A DNA stretch of 64,000 bases from Dermacentor variabilis (GCF_050947875.1 NC_134569.1:261217100-261281099), one strand, 5' to 3'; numbered from the stretch's first letter, positions 45,083 to 57,380 are shown. Numbers and translations are program-made. The notes: a model not told the origin generated them from the sequence alone.

Positions 45083-48000
45083 GTCCCAAACTGGTGTCAA
45101 GAAAGCCAGGACCGTAAAATGATACTGGGCTGGAAAAATATGTTTCCAAAATTTATGTTGCGTTCTTGACCTCCTTTCCAGAGTACCTGTGATAAGTTCG
45201 CGTGAAAAGACATTCGCAAAGCTAACATATGTAGCGACCGGGCTGAGAAGCATTATGTCAAGAATGGCTTAACTGGCTGATGGCGCCTTTGGTGGAGCAA
45301 TGAATTGTAATTTTTTTATGATGTTATGAAGATAAATAGCAATATAGCATGCAGACTTATGCTGTAGAAAGAAAGCAAGAAGCGAATGAGTAATTGCAAA
45401 GTAATCTGCATATTATATCCCAGCTGTATTGTGCATGCCACATTACCAGATAATCCTGCTGACCTTTAATTAACCTTTCCAGTGCAACATGTCTTTATCA
45501 AGCCATACCTTTACATTGGGTTGATATATGTAGGAATGCCCTTTCACCTTTATGTCAGCTTAGCTCTGTTAACAGCAGATGCTCTAAAGCTACACACTCT
45601 TGCTACCTACTTCGCATATTGCAACTGAAATGAAGAAAACACAGGTCTTAACAGCAAACTTTTAAAGTGTGTATTTAAATACTTGTGCAACCTTCTTTTT
45701 GGAAAGACCATGTGGCGTCTACTGGTGTAGAGATGAAGCTAGGCAAGTAAGAAACTGATGTGCTTTTATAAAAAAATAGAATTGATGTTTTGTGGGACAA
45801 GGTGTCTGGTGTCTCAATGAGCACACTTTGTGGCTGATATTATTTTTGCCATTGCGTCAGCTTTGAAAACTTGTCAGAATCTTTAATCTTGGTGCATTAG
45901 AAAACACATTGACACAAAATGAATGCAACCCTTAATGTCATTGAAAGAAAGGGGCTGAAAATAATTCGGTGAGTACAGCAGAATGAAATGCTGGGACTTA
46001 GATGGGAAATGGGTAAGCAATTTACCAACCACGTTATGAATGCAAGCAGCTGACACTGAATAGAATAAGAAAGCCCTGGAGCAAGCCTCTGGCTTGCAGT
46101 AGCTGTGCACACCTATGATGATATTGCAGTATTCATGGCAGAGACGGGACCATTCAACCTTGCACACTGCAACACTCTGTATAAATCTTCTTGTACCAAC
46201 ATGTACAAACTGCATGTTGCAAACAGTAAAATCATTGCTATAGTCCTACTTACAGTTTCCATGTTTATTGGATTCTCATTTTAACAGCCGACTTTAAACT
46301 TCCACCCTGAGAGCTGGGCGAGTTAGTGCATTTTTGAAAGACTAGAAACAGTGCACAGAGTATGAAGGACAGTGAAAACGCAACAGGAGCACTGACTTGC
46401 AACTAAATTTTTTATTCAGGTATATATACAAGAACAATATGCACACACCATGCAGTGTGAAAAAAGGCAAGCAAATGAAGTGCGAACTATTAATCACGAT
46501 TGACATTGCTAGAAATGCAAACATGAGTGACATCGTGAGTTAAATGCGACCCGGTACTAAATCCATGCAGAAAGCCATGTTAGAACTTACATGGGTATTA
46601 TGCGATTCAATGAATTCAGCAGTATGCTTATAAACTATGTATTCTAATATTTTTTTTAATAAGGTGCTAAGAAGATGAATCTATATATAGCTACAAATGC
46701 CTTACTCACCATAATTAAAGAGAGGGAGGACTCATTTGTTTCAAAGATAAAAGAACGAGACCGGTAGCGAGAGAATGCTGAGAAATAACAGCGATACTGA
46801 GGAGTCCATTGGGAATAATATAATGTACCGAAATGCATTAAAATTACGTCGGGGACTCCACATTTCTTAAATTTGCAGACATACTTCTTTATTTTAACAA
46901 TATTATTAAGTCATGCAAATTTAAAAAAGAAATGCCACTACGTTAGTGTTTGCCATAGGAAATGATTTCCTAGGGGTGCATCTAGAATGGCCCCCATTGA
47001 AAATTGTACCACTAAAGCTCTACCACATGTGTTTGACCCCTGTTGATTGCTCCAAGTCCAGCTAAGTCGCACAAGCCTGTTCTCTTAGTGAGTGAAACTA
47101 AGTGAGAGAAACTTGGCCTTCTTTGTAGAGCAAAGACAGTTGGCAAAAATGCAGCACACAATGGTAGAGAGGTTTTGGTATAGCCTGTACAGTGAAAGAT
47201 CCACTCAAGATCTAGATGCTGTACCATATCTTCAGAAGATAAAGCATTTATCAAAACACGTGTACAGGGTGTAAATGATCGCACTCCCATGCATGTGATA
47301 CATGATGATAATCACCACAAAAACCTACCGCATTACTATGACTTCCACAGGTAATTTGCATGGCTGCTATGGAATGGCTGTCTCACTGCACCACAATCTA
47401 TAGCAACTAATATACTGGACGTTTCAAATGGTTCATGAAAGCGGGTTGGGCCCTGGCCAGTCTGAAGCAGCGGCACTCCACACACTGTTCAACGCCCAGC
47501 CTCGTTTGAGTCACCTAAAACTTGTCACGGACACTTGCTGACATTGCCTTCAGGCGGGAACGGGCCTTTCTGTTAGATTCTCGTTTCACGTCCAGGCTTT
47601 CGTTACTATGCTTCTGCGTGCGTAACGGGACGCGAAATGTGGGAATGCACTTTGTTCATCGACAAAAGGTGCCCTTACTTTGTAAAGCGATTTGAAAACG
47701 TGTATGCACCCTACATCGACGTCAATGCCGGCGCGCACCACTTCTGCGTTTTGGGGCTCGTGAGCAGCGTGTCGACGTGGTGTCCAAGGCCAAACAGGCA
47801 TCCGACTTTACCAGAAGGCGTAAACACAACTTAAAGAAGCACTACATGTGACACACCCTGCAATATGCATTATCTATGTCGGCACCATATGCGGCCGGCG
47901 CTGTGTTACCACGAGTCTTCGAAACAGGCAGTCCAAATCAGGCGACATGTCGTACTGTTTCGTGAATGCAGTACAGTTCGCTCGAAGCTTCTGTAGCTTC

Positions 48001-48350
48001 GTAACGGCAACGTTATTCGTACTCGGAGATATTACACAGTGCTCCTGTACTACAGTACGCAACACGCAGCCACATGTAACCACAACAGTCCTTCCACTGC
48101 GTCCACGCGCGTGTAGGCGCCGACAGTCATTTTCGATTTTAATACGCAGCATAAAATAAATGCTTATTTATTTAGGCGTAGTGCATTTAACCACAGAACG
48201 ATAATATTAGCATTTTGTGTATTTTTTATGAAACTTTTTTTGTGACGTCATCATGCGTGGCAGCAGCGGACTCCACTTGGGGTCGTCTGCTGCCACGCGC
48301 GTGCACCCAGCGCCGGCCTTCAAGAAATGGCCACAGCGGACATGGATTGA
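45083..48350. other. No gene recognised, 3.3 kb
   Basis: AT-rich to about 47400, then a more GC-balanced part to 48350 with ORFs on both strands (47637-47834, 47848-48159) that show no domain. Near 48255 GTGGCAGCAG and its complement near 48288 form a short inverted repeat. I cannot exclude small exons. Confidence 0.35.
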
Positions 48351-48520
48351 TGCATGGATGGATGGATGTTATGAGCGTCCCCTTTGGAATGGGGCGGTGG
48401 GTTGCGCCAGCAAGCTACTGCTATTGTCCTACCTAGGTTAAACAATGAAAATATAAAAAAAACACTATGAACTTCCACGCCCAAATTTTCTGATCCCCTA
48501 TTGTGAATTGTGCTTTTGAA
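48351..48520 (-). repeat. (ATCC)n-tailed dispersed repeat, copy 2
   Basis: Reverse complement of the family at 15047-15249: (GGAT)n at 48351-48369, then GTTATGAGCGTCCCC, GGGGCGGTGGGTTGCGCCA and CACGCCCAAATTTTCTGATC. The two copies are alike over at least 150 bp with indels in the A-rich middle. Confidence 0.65.
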
Positions 48521-48719
48521 CGTCACCGTCTTTTGTCGTTTCCCTACTTTTCTTCCACCAATCCTCCAATCGCCTCTTACTAATGCCTATTAGGAAGAGG
48601 CGATTAGAACAGAAAAATCGACCGAGCGCCGCTGCTAATAAAACAAGCATAGTAAAAGCACTCAAGGGATGCCCGAGTTAGTTTCAATATCTCCCGCTAG
48701 GGGTGCCGTAACAGGCGCC

Positions 48720-49592
48720 CCTAGCTCCAAATTTCAAATTTGAACGCTGAACAAATAGCCAATATAGTCACTAGAGTTGAGGAAGAACTTGGCAAATGGC
48801 CAAATAAAGATTGGGAATATGGTAAGCTTCTAAGTGTAATAATGACAGAAATACGGAAAGAAAAACAACATGTTCGTTGGAAAGAAAGAAAGAAACCGAA
48901 AAGCTGGTAGAACAAGGAGGATCGATCGCCGAACGACAGAAAGCATCTCGAGAGCACAGGCAGGCAAAGAAGGCGCAGTTACCGCAGGATGAAGTAACCA
49001 GTAAATGGCAAATATACCGGGAGAAAAAGTCTATGTTTCAAATACTAGTGCAAGCAAAATTAAAAGGTGAAAGTGAGCGTTGGTTGTCCGAAATACGAAT
49101 GTAAAAGAAGGCAGCACCTAGAATATTTTGGAACCACATAAAATTATTAGGCAGGAAGTCAACAACAATGCAACATATCCAAGACGAAGATGAAAACAGA
49201 CTGGAAGGAGAAGCGGCAATAAATTACATCCGAAAAGTAACAGCCGAATTGTTCCAATGACGAGGTTGTATTTGAAGAAAAAAAGAGCATGAAAGAGACC
49301 CAAGTGGAAAAGGAGCTGGTGCTGACAAATTTAAACTGGAAGAAAGCGGAAGAGAAAATTCCTAAGCGGACAGCCACAGGGCTAGACGAGGTTCCCGTTA
49401 GGCTGATAAATGAACTAAGACCATAAAGTAAGAAAGCTCTGGTGAAAGCGGTGTAAAAAAACTTTAGAACATAGAAGAATACCAGACAGTTGGCGACAAA
49501 GTAGAATGAATTTAATTTATAAAAATAAGGGGGAGAAAGACAGAATTCACTCGTTTAGACCATTGACCATTACATCGGTAATATACAGGCTA
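48720..49592 (+). pseudogene. LINE F, left part (linker and first reverse transcriptase blocks)
   Basis: In shifting + frames the sequence reads ITRVEEELGKWPNKDWEYG-like text, a highly charged linker, then WKKAEEKIPKRTATGLDEV, VRLINELRP and, beyond more breaks, HSFRPLTITS and VIYR. The set ATGLDEVP and FRPLTI corresponds to the fingers of a LINE reverse transcriptase. The protein stops at the 15-bp duplication and continues at 62881. Many stops and shifts are present. Confidence 0.72.
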
Positions 49593-49910
49593 TGAATGAA
49601 TGAATGTGTGGTTTTTATTGGCGCAAGGGCCAGGTATGGCAAAAGAGCGCCACGCAAGTGCTAGTGATTTCGCAGTGGAGTGATGGGTTCTATGCAGCTT
49701 ATGTTACGTGGCTGTAAAGGGGCCTAAAATATAGTTACTGTAAAGAGAGTAAAATGTACGTGTAATAAGAATATGGCGATGACAAATGACGTGTACTATA
49801 ATTATTAAGGTGCATTGCAAGATAATGATACGATATAAAAAATGTATAGGTTTCTAAAATTCACTACAGCACCATGGCCTCGTTAGAGCCCTGGACCATC
49901 AAAAAAATGA
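49593..49910 (-). other. LINE E 3' UTR with (ATTC)n tail
   Basis: Minus-strand sequence including GGCGCTCTTTTGCC and CTTGCGCCAATAAAAACC runs into (ATTC)n at the duplication. This style is usual for the 3' ends of tick I-group LINEs. Confidence 0.6.
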
Positions 49911-49913
49911 ATG

Positions 49914-50370
49914 TTAACATTCTTTAGAACTCCTACCAACTTTCTATTTACTTTATTGACAGTCTATTTACATTTACATTCTGGTAACATTTGTTCATAC
50001 ACAGTCAGAAGACTTCCTTCTTACTTTTGTATAAAGAATATTTTCAATACACCGTTAACAGACTTTCTTCTTACTTTTGTAATAAGAATATTTTCAACAG
50101 ACTGTTAACAGACTTTCTTCTTACTTTTGTATAAAGAATGTTTTAAATACACCGTTAATAGACTTCCTACTTATTTTTATATAAAGGATATTTTCAATAC
50201 ACTGTTAACAGACTTTCTTCTTACTTTTGCACATAGAATATTTTAAGGTCCCTGTCAACATGTATTTTTCTAGCTTTTGTCTCTATAACCACTTTAGTAC
50301 TGCGTCACAAGGCTCATTACTTTTGCGTAAAGAATGTTTTACTATGCATCATCGAACTATATTTTTTTGT
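49914..50370. repeat. Minisatellite with 50-bp period (left end of the block)
   Basis: TTACTTTTGTATAAAGAAT-type units start at 50021, 50071, 50121, 50171 and 50221, exactly 50 bp apart. A weaker copy at 50271 and one at about 50317 follow. Preceding sequence (49914-50020) holds ATTCTTTAGA and CCTACCAACTTTC, which reappear in complement at the other end of the block. Confidence 0.85.
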
Positions 50371-50775
50371 TTGAAGGACATGTATCCTCAGTATGTCCAC
50401 AGCTCGTACTGTTTGCCGAAAAATATTTAGAATGGGAAGTAACTTGAGAGTTGTTGATAAATTTTTCTAACACACATTAATGCCGATATATGACATACTC
50501 AGGAGTCAAGCTCTTTGTTTTAAATCATAGTCCCAATCCAAGTCGGTAGCCAATTGCTGACGGAGTGCTACTAAAATGTTTAAAGAAATATGTTCGTAAA
50601 CTGTTAGAACTAATCTTTTTAAAGGTTCTACTGGACTATGTGAGCGTGCGGTGACGTCAGCACACTCCGAGAAAATTTGCTTGCGCTACACCACCTGACC
50701 GATGTGATAGCGGATTACTGTACAGGCCGCGCACCAATTGCAGACCTTTATCCCAACCTTGGGGCTGGTTAATTA
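50371..50775. other. No gene recognised
   Basis: Between the minisatellite and a MITE, within the 8-kb block. No domains. Confidence 0.4.
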
Positions 50776-50990
50776 AAGGCCGATTTACGCTTGAGCCGTG
50801 ACGCGTGCGGTCGTGCAGAAAACTGTACATTTCGGCCACTGGTTCACAAATTTTGGCATGCACTGGGCTCGCACATGCAGGGTAAACCGAAATGTGTGTA
50901 CCAGTCTACGAAATGCGCAAATTTCTACCGACTACACGCGTGCAGGCAGGCGGGTGGTGTGGCGTGGGGTTCGAGCGTAAATTTGCCCTT
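50776..50990. mobile_element. 215-bp inverted-repeat MITE
   Basis: Ends AAGGCCGATTTACGCTTGA and, in complement, AAGGGCAAATTTACGCTCGA. The GC-rich interior has ACGCGTGC in both halves. The flanking bases do not give a clear duplication, so the superfamily is open. Confidence 0.65.
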
Positions 50991-51880
50991 ACCACGCGCT
51001 GCTATTGCAATGCCACCAATTAGCTTTGCAACGAGATAATCAGATCAGTTCATTTTGCGGTATAAACAGTACGCCCTAAGCTGGAACGTGTCAGCATAGT
51101 AGTGTCACGATATTTGTAAAAAAGAATAAAAAGAGCCGAAACTCAGGGTAACACGGCGCTGGAACGTTGCCGCTCAAATGTCCAAAAGGCTGCAAAATAC
51201 AGCTGCTGCTGAGTGAGAGCGAGTATTGTCCTGAGAAGCGCACAGGTCGAATAGAAAGAAAAGCTGAACTCTGTGCAAGTAACACCTTTCTGTGAAAAAA
51301 TAATTAAATTACCCTTACTGTATAAAAAATGTAGCTTTCTACGCGTTCCTATTCGCACGCTTTCGTCTCTGCCTCCTACCGACGGCTTCTGCACATTAAA
51401 GGAAATAGGACATTGCATCAAAGTGAAGGCAAAGTAACTATGTCAACTGAAGTGATTTATGGCGATGGTGGCTTGCTATGTGTGAAAACAGATTGAAATG
51501 AAATAATTATGCACTCTTGACATTCAGTGATATTGCTTCACAACACGGCGACAAAATTTTGAGCTCCGACAAGTGGTCATCATGACATCCGTAATAATAG
51601 AATTCCGTATACTAAGAGCCAGGATATCAAAGGCCATGCTTTTGCCGTGCTTCGGGCGTCTGAAAACTGCTAACGTCATAGCCGCCACGCCTTGGACGTG
51701 TATTTGAATACAAAAATAGTACTACAACATGCTTCACTGCTGGGCGCCAGGGAGCAAAGCTTTGTCTTTGAAAGCAGCAAGTGCTAAAGGATGCTCTGGC
51801 GCAAAATAGAATAACCACATAATTTACCCAATATGATTTTATTTGTCTATGTTTATTACATTTCAAGAAAAAAGTCGGCT
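50991..51880. other. No gene recognised
   Basis: AT-rich sequence between the MITE and the TTAA element. ORFs lack domains. Confidence 0.4.
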
Positions 51881-51884
51881 TTAA

Positions 51885-53203
51885 ATGGACACTAAACGTT
51901 ACCAGAAACTCAAGTTAAAGTGGTAGAGCAATGTTCTAGAACGTCTAAGGCGTCAATATAATCGCGAACAGAGCTTTAGTAACCGAGAAATTGAGGTAAA
52001 TGCATGACACGATTTGAGACCCCCCAGCGACATTCCGGTAATAGCCCGATGACGAAAGGTCTCCTCATAATTTGTGTTACTAATACTCAACTACTCGTAT
52101 TAAAAATATCATTTCATTCGATTATAAGCCGGAAAAAATGCTACTTGTCTACGTCTATTCGATTCTAGGAAAAAATAACATTTTGACGTTACCCTTCAGT
52201 AATATGGGTGTTCGAAAGGTTTCGTTTTCGCTCGACTCTGCGCCGCGCACGCTTTGGAGTTTCAGTAGTTTCGTTATCGCGTCGTGCTGTGAGGGTTCTG
52301 CTCGCGAAACTTTCATTTGGAACAAGCAGCGAGAATGCCACGTCCATGTGATGTCGTGGGAAGCCCTCGTTGCTTTCCCGCTCCGGAGAGCCGGTGTCGA
52401 GGCCGCCGTCGTAGTACGCAACGACGCCGGCAGTGCGAGCCCTCAGAAGCAGGTCGCGCTCGTCGGTGCTCAAATCGCTGAAGTTGAGCCCACCATCGCG
52501 AGCCAATCTGTCGGTGTCAGGGTCCATTGCGACGAGCGTCGAAGTTAGCGTCATAGAATGAAGTACCAGCTTATGGGCGTCTTGCGCTGGAGTGTGAGGT
52601 ATAGTAGCGGCGCCTGGTGGCGGTGCGGGAAACGACATCTGGGTCGTGCCAGCTTGGGTCGTATTGAGCCCTGGCTGTGGCGAAGCACGTTTCTAGGCCG
52701 AGTTTTGCGTCGATTCGCACATTTTTATGCCCTGTTGCGAGTGCGAAAAGGCTCGTCGCTTCTCATAGACCACGCCGACCACGCTGCGAGCTCGCTGCAG
52801 CCTATAGTTTAACGAAAACGGACTCTCCGTGTGCCGTGGGACGTAACGTGGGACGTAATTCCTTTCTACTTCCGCTAGCCACCATACTCCCGCTTTCGCT
52901 CTGCTGTCGGCTCTGTCTTGGCTCTGTTTCTGGCCGCGCGTTCGCGTTTTGCGCAGAAAAGCCGTAGCGCCGTCTGCGGACGCCGTTCTACTCACCGATG
53001 GCGCAACGTCACTATGAGACCATGATGTCAGTTCTCCTCGATCGGAGGGCGGGCGATTTGAACTGCGCTAGAGGTACGCGGACGCTTCAGAACGCATTTT
53101 CTCTTAAAATAAGTCTCTCCTTGGCACGAAACAAGCGTTTCGAGGTTTCTGGGATGGTATTTCAACAGTCCACGTTGACTTAATAGTAACGTTTAGTGTC
53201 CCT
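51885..53203. mobile_element. TTAA-flanked inverted-repeat element, 1.3 kb
   Basis: TTAA at 51881-51884 and 53204-53207. Ends ATGGACACTAAACGTTAC and, in complement, AGGGACACTAAACGTTAC differ at one base. The interior from 52200 to 53100 is GC-richer and has ORFs on both strands. The longest minus frame (52638-52189, 149 codons) has an acidic stretch DLSTDERDLLLRARTAGVV and Arg-rich ends but no known domain. No transposase block is visible. Confidence 0.82.
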
Positions 53204-53629
53204 TTAAGAACAATAATTGTCTCGAAAGAAAACTATAGAGCCCCTAAATGCCCAACAAAATTGAGCCGGCTGTCTTGTCAGTCTTTTTTTTTTGTCAACC
53301 TCGGCCAGGAGGTACATTCCTCCCTCGAAGTGCAGTTCCCAAGATGGGGTGCGTACACAAAGGCCGGCCACAGCTTTCACTGAGAGGCGACGAATGTCTA
53401 GGTGTGAGTCAACCTCGGCCAGGAGGTACATTCCTCCCTCGAAGTGCAGTTCCCAAGATGGGGTGCGTACACAAAGGCCGGCCACAGCTTTCACTGAGAG
53501 GCGACGAATGTCTAGGTGTGAGTCAACCATCGCAAGGTAGAGTGGGGGAGCGGGGCGTTGTTTCGGCTTAAAGAGGGGCTTTAGTTCCGCGGCGGTCAAG
53601 ATGAAGCAGGTGGATGGAAAGAATGTCAC
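53204..53629 (-). CDS. Hypothetical ORF across a perfect 114-bp tandem duplication
   Basis: The minus frame of 141 codons contains two identical 38-residue units (each with DSHLDIRRLSVKAVAGL and PSWELHFEGGMYLLAEV). The DNA period of 114 bp is divisible by three. I do not recognise the unit. It starts with MTFFPSTCF and ends in unrelated sequence. Since the plus strand is also open across the repeat, openness is weak evidence for coding. Confidence 0.3.
   Translation of the reverse strand: MTFFPSTCFILTAAELKPLFKPKQRPAPPLYLAMVDSHLDIRRLSVKAVAGLCVRTPSWELHFEGGMYLLAEVDSHLDIRRLSVKAVAGLCVRTPSWELHFEGGMYLLAEVDKKKRLTRQPAQFCWAFRGSIVFFRDNYCS
53294..53528. repeat. Perfect tandem duplication, 114-bp unit
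   Basis: Copies at 53294-53407 and 53408-53521 appear identical by eye. A third begins at 53522 but matches only GTCAACC before diverging. The identity suggests a recent duplication. Confidence 0.9.
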
Positions 53630-53635
53630 ATACCT

Positions 53636-55436
53636 CTCCCGCGCATGCGCACAAATTTGACAGTTGACCGAGTCGAGGCAAAGAGGTAGACCATCGCAAT
53701 CGCCATCAGTTCCTTTGCGACGGCGGCATGGTACGGTCGGAGCGATGTAGGTGTTTCGTGGCGTACTGTAGCAGCAATCCAGCTATTTTTGCTGCTATTT
53801 ATTCTTATACTGCGTGTAATTCATCGATGCAAGCCAACCAGCAAGGTGTTTGCGAAGCCCACGGCGCTTTCTTCGTTCCGTGATGTGAGCGTTTCTGGAA
53901 CTTCTCTGCCAGCTGCGATACAGTGTCGTGTGAAGTGATTTAATATTGGCACTGTCCGTGTTTTAAACTGCACAAATAGCGAACAGCTGTTCCTCAAGAC
54001 TGCTATGCGCCGAAGTTTTCTCTATCTCCTAATTATAATAAAAGGTATGTTCTTTTCCATCATTTTTAATAAACATGCTATTTTGATGTTATTTTAGTTC
54101 CATTTCTTACGCCGCATTTTGGCAGGTTATAATAGCGCGAACTGTAACGACGTGAAATGTTTTAAGAACGATTATCTTACATTCTTCAGCTGCCCCGCGT
54201 CATGCGGTTCGCTTGAAGTTGCTATAAACAAGAAGCGTACAAATACTTCGTTTTCACAGCGTTCGCAATGACTTAATGTCTGTTAAATATTGTCTGATCA
54301 TGAAATCATTCTTTGCTCTTTCCTACTCTGGCTGCACAGGATGAGAGATAGTAAAATATTGAGCGTATAGTTTCACGGTTCACAATCACATGTTTCAGCG
54401 AACCGGTTCACAAGGACGTAGGTTGCACTGGTTAGACAAGTGCGAATGTGAAAGAAAATCATTGACACTTGTTTAACCATTGCAACCAATGTCATTGTGA
54501 ACCGGTGTTTTTTGACACTGATATATTGTTTTCGACTAAAAATAAACGATCGCGTCAAATTACAGTAGAGTTCAATATAATAAGGCGTGCTTAAACATGC
54601 GTCAGTCATCCATTGGTTGCTATCACTGACAAAGCATTTGTATTCTTGAATACTGCTTGAAGCTCTGTAATCTGTTTATATAAAATGGATGACACGTTTT
54701 GCACATGCTCGGTGCAGCTAGCTGGCGCTATTACGTTCAGACCTTCCAAAAATAACCAGCTGTGAGTAAGCACTCGCGTGTCCACCGTCTCTGCGTCTGT
54801 GTCTAGTGTGCGCGCTACAAATTTCACCACGAATAAACCATGTAGTTAACTTTTTGAGGGAGTAACTCGTTTATGCAGATGATTGGTAGAGAAAACATTT
54901 TGGACACTTTCCTAATTTTAATAACACGTAGTAAATACAACGCAGCAAAAGATATGCATTGCAAAATGTTCCTCATCCTTGCCATCTCCTCTGCAAGTAA
55001 ACAGGGATGACGGTTACAATTTTAGGATTCATGTGAACTTTGTTAAAAAGCTGTGCTGTGTATGTGATATGCTAAGCTGAACATGATGTTAACATTGACC
55101 ATCTTGTTTCTGTGCAGGGTTGGTTCATTCTGCAAACATTCTCAGACATCAGCTCTGAATGTAAAAAATACATTATAATCGATGCTTGCTGGAGACTATG
55201 CGACAGCTGCCATGCCGTAATCAACTAAGTCATTATTCATTTATTATTTTTATTAATTTCTATACTACTTTTCTCACAATTCTGAGCAAATATTTTTGTG
55301 TGAATAAACTTCTTTCAGTGCAAACTTGTATTTGTTTTCCATGTACATGCACCTTCTAGGCTTCATACTGCCTTTTACCAACATGTTCACGCATACTGAC
55401 AAATTTTTACACTATGCTACTAGGTCGTATGTGGGA
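53636..55436. other. No gene recognised
   Basis: Within the 8-kb block. The first 300 bp are GC-richer with CGCATGCGCA near 53640, then AT-rich. ORFs carry no domain. Confidence 0.35.
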
Positions 55437-55506
55437 CAAATGTTACTAGGGTGATAGTAAGACGTCAGTAGGAAGTACATAAGCACATGGAAGTAAAATA
55501 TTGCCA

Positions 55507-57380
55507 GAGAGAGAGAATAAACATTTTTATTAGGTAAAGGCAGCTTTGGAGAGGCGTCCTCATTCCAGGATGCCTTGAGCTCGGGCCGCGTCCTGGGCCC
55601 TCGCAATCAGCCGTTGCTGATCCTCGAGGTCGGAGCTGGCCAAGGCTCTCTCCCAAAGCTCGTTAGTGGGGTAAGGGTTCGGAGGATTTAATGGTGCCGC
55701 TCTGCAACCCCCTACTATGTGCCTGAGGAACCCGGGCTCTGCGCAGAAGCGGCATTGCGGAGATAATTTTGTAGGGCGTATGAGGTGATTTCTGGTTGGG
55801 TGGGGGAATGTATTAACCTGTAGAGCTCGGAGGAATCGCTCCTGCTCTCTAGGTAGTGACTTGTGTGGGGGTGCATATGTTCAGCGGGTTAGCTTGTAGT
55901 CTTGTGTGATGTCCTGGTAAGAGACTAGAGGGTGCATGCGCTCGGGTTCAGATTCCTCGGCGTCGGCTCGGTGGGTCAGATCTCGAGCCACGTGGTTGGC
56001 GACCTCGTTGCCAGGAATGCCTTGATGAGCTGGCGCCCAGATGATCATGACTGATCTCGTTGGCGGCTTTTGATTGATGATCCGGAGCGTAGTGGTATGA
56101 ATTCTGCCGCTAGCAAAGTTGCGGCATGCCTGTTGGGAGTCGGTCACTATGACTTCAACCTCTGTTTGGGAGAGCGCGAGGGCTATGGCCGCTTCCTCGG
56201 CTTGGAGGGGATTGTTTCGTGTGAGCGAAATGCTGCTCCGATGTTCTGCTTTGACGACTACGGTTGCTGTTGTGGCTGCGCGTCTGGAGTAAGAAGCCGC
56301 GTCCGTGTAGGCTGTAGAGGGTAAAGTTCCGTATCGCTTGTGTATGGCCAGGGCGCGGGCCTCCCTTCGCTCTGCGTGGTGCACTGGGTGCATATTGCGA
56401 GGCAGAGGACGTACGGTGATGTTTCTCCGGATGGCATGGGGTAAGCTCACAGTCTGAGGCGGCGGATGGCTCAGAGAGGCAGAGAGCCCCAGGCGTAAGA
56501 GAATGGACCTCCCTGCTGCCGTAATCGCCAGCCTTGTTCGCTGACTGGATAAATGTGCCTCGATCAGCTCCTCGGCCGTGTTGTGCACAGCTAGTCGTAG
56601 TAGGCGTTCTGTGGACGTACTGATTGGCAGGCCCATCGCCTGCTTATATGCCTTTCTGATCATTGTGTTGATTTTCTTGAGTTCCGTCTCGTTGAGTAGT
56701 GCGTATTGAATAGCGTAAATTATTCAAGACACGACGAAGGCTTGGACAAGCCGAAGCGTGTCCGCCTCCCCCATGCCTCTTGTCTTGGTTGTTATTCGCC
56801 GGATCATGTGCGTAACTTGGGCTGTTGTATTCTTAAGCTTTTGAATTAATATTGTATTGGTGCGATCCGACTGGAAAACCATTCCCAATATCTTTACGCT
56901 CTGAGACGGAACGATGGTGTGTCCCTCCAGTTGTATGTTGATAGTGGGCGAGTCGGATGTGTGCTTCTTTCGCGGTTAGACCAGGAGTAGCTCCGACTTT
57001 TGGGGGGTGCAGCTGAGCCCGCATGACTTATCATAGTCGCTCACCACGTCTGCAGCTTCCTGCAAGCGGCTCTCCATTTCCGCGATGGACCCTGTGGACG
57101 ACCAGATGGTAATGTCGTCGGCATATAGGCCATGCCGGATCGCTGAGATGTTATCGAGGAGCGGCGGTAGGCCTATTAGGGCGATATTGAAAAGGAGAGG
57201 AGATAACACTGCGCCCTGTGGTGTGCCGCGCCCACCCAGTAGGAAGGGGTTTGTGGCTTTGTCCCCGACCTTTAGGATGGCTTTTCTATCTGAGAGGAAA
57301 TCTCTGATATAGGAGTACGTCCTGGCCCCACAGCCCAGCGCGTTTAGCCTCTGTAAGATTGCTGTGTGCTTGACCAGAGT
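55507..57380 (-). mobile_element. LINE D: 5'-truncated I-group LINE inside the minisatellite
   Basis: The minus strand runs from within the reverse transcriptase to RNase H, a zinc tail and a short 3' UTR with AATAAAAATG and a (TC)n tail next to 55507. The 5' break falls inside motif A of the reverse transcriptase, where minisatellite sequence (GTTACTAAAGAG) starts at about 57381. It is related in motif content to LINE A but is a different family. Confidence 0.8.
55560..57380 (-). pseudogene. LINE D ORF2 remnant: reverse transcriptase palm, RNase H, zinc tail
   Basis: From the truncated start, KHTAILQRLNALGCGARTY, RDFLSDRKAIL, GGRGTPQGAVLSPLLFN and YADDITIWSS (near 57119) mark the reverse transcriptase. 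A TAA at 56976-56978 and a TGA near 56733 interrupt it. The frame carries on to KAYKQAMGLP and RNase H with AYTDAASYS, QAEEAAIALA, VTDSQQAC and WAPAHQGIPGNEVANHVA. A TGA at 55881-55883 is followed in frame by CRFCAEPGFLRHIVGGC and the stop at 55560. Only nonsense changes, no frameshift, separate it from an open frame, so the truncated copy is not very old. Confidence 0.82.

Noticed and set aside
48253..48300. GTGGCAGCAG inverted repeat as a terminator or MITE
   Set aside because: Short arms, no duplication, and no gene nearby to support either reading.
50011..50340. CRISPR-like regular array
   Set aside because: The 50-bp units are continuous tandem repeats with no distinct spacers, in a eukaryotic transposon-rich context.
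52189..52638. 149-codon minus ORF as a transposase of the TTAA element
   Set aside because: No catalytic block or DNA-binding motif is visible; overlapping ORFs on the other strand make chance openness likely.
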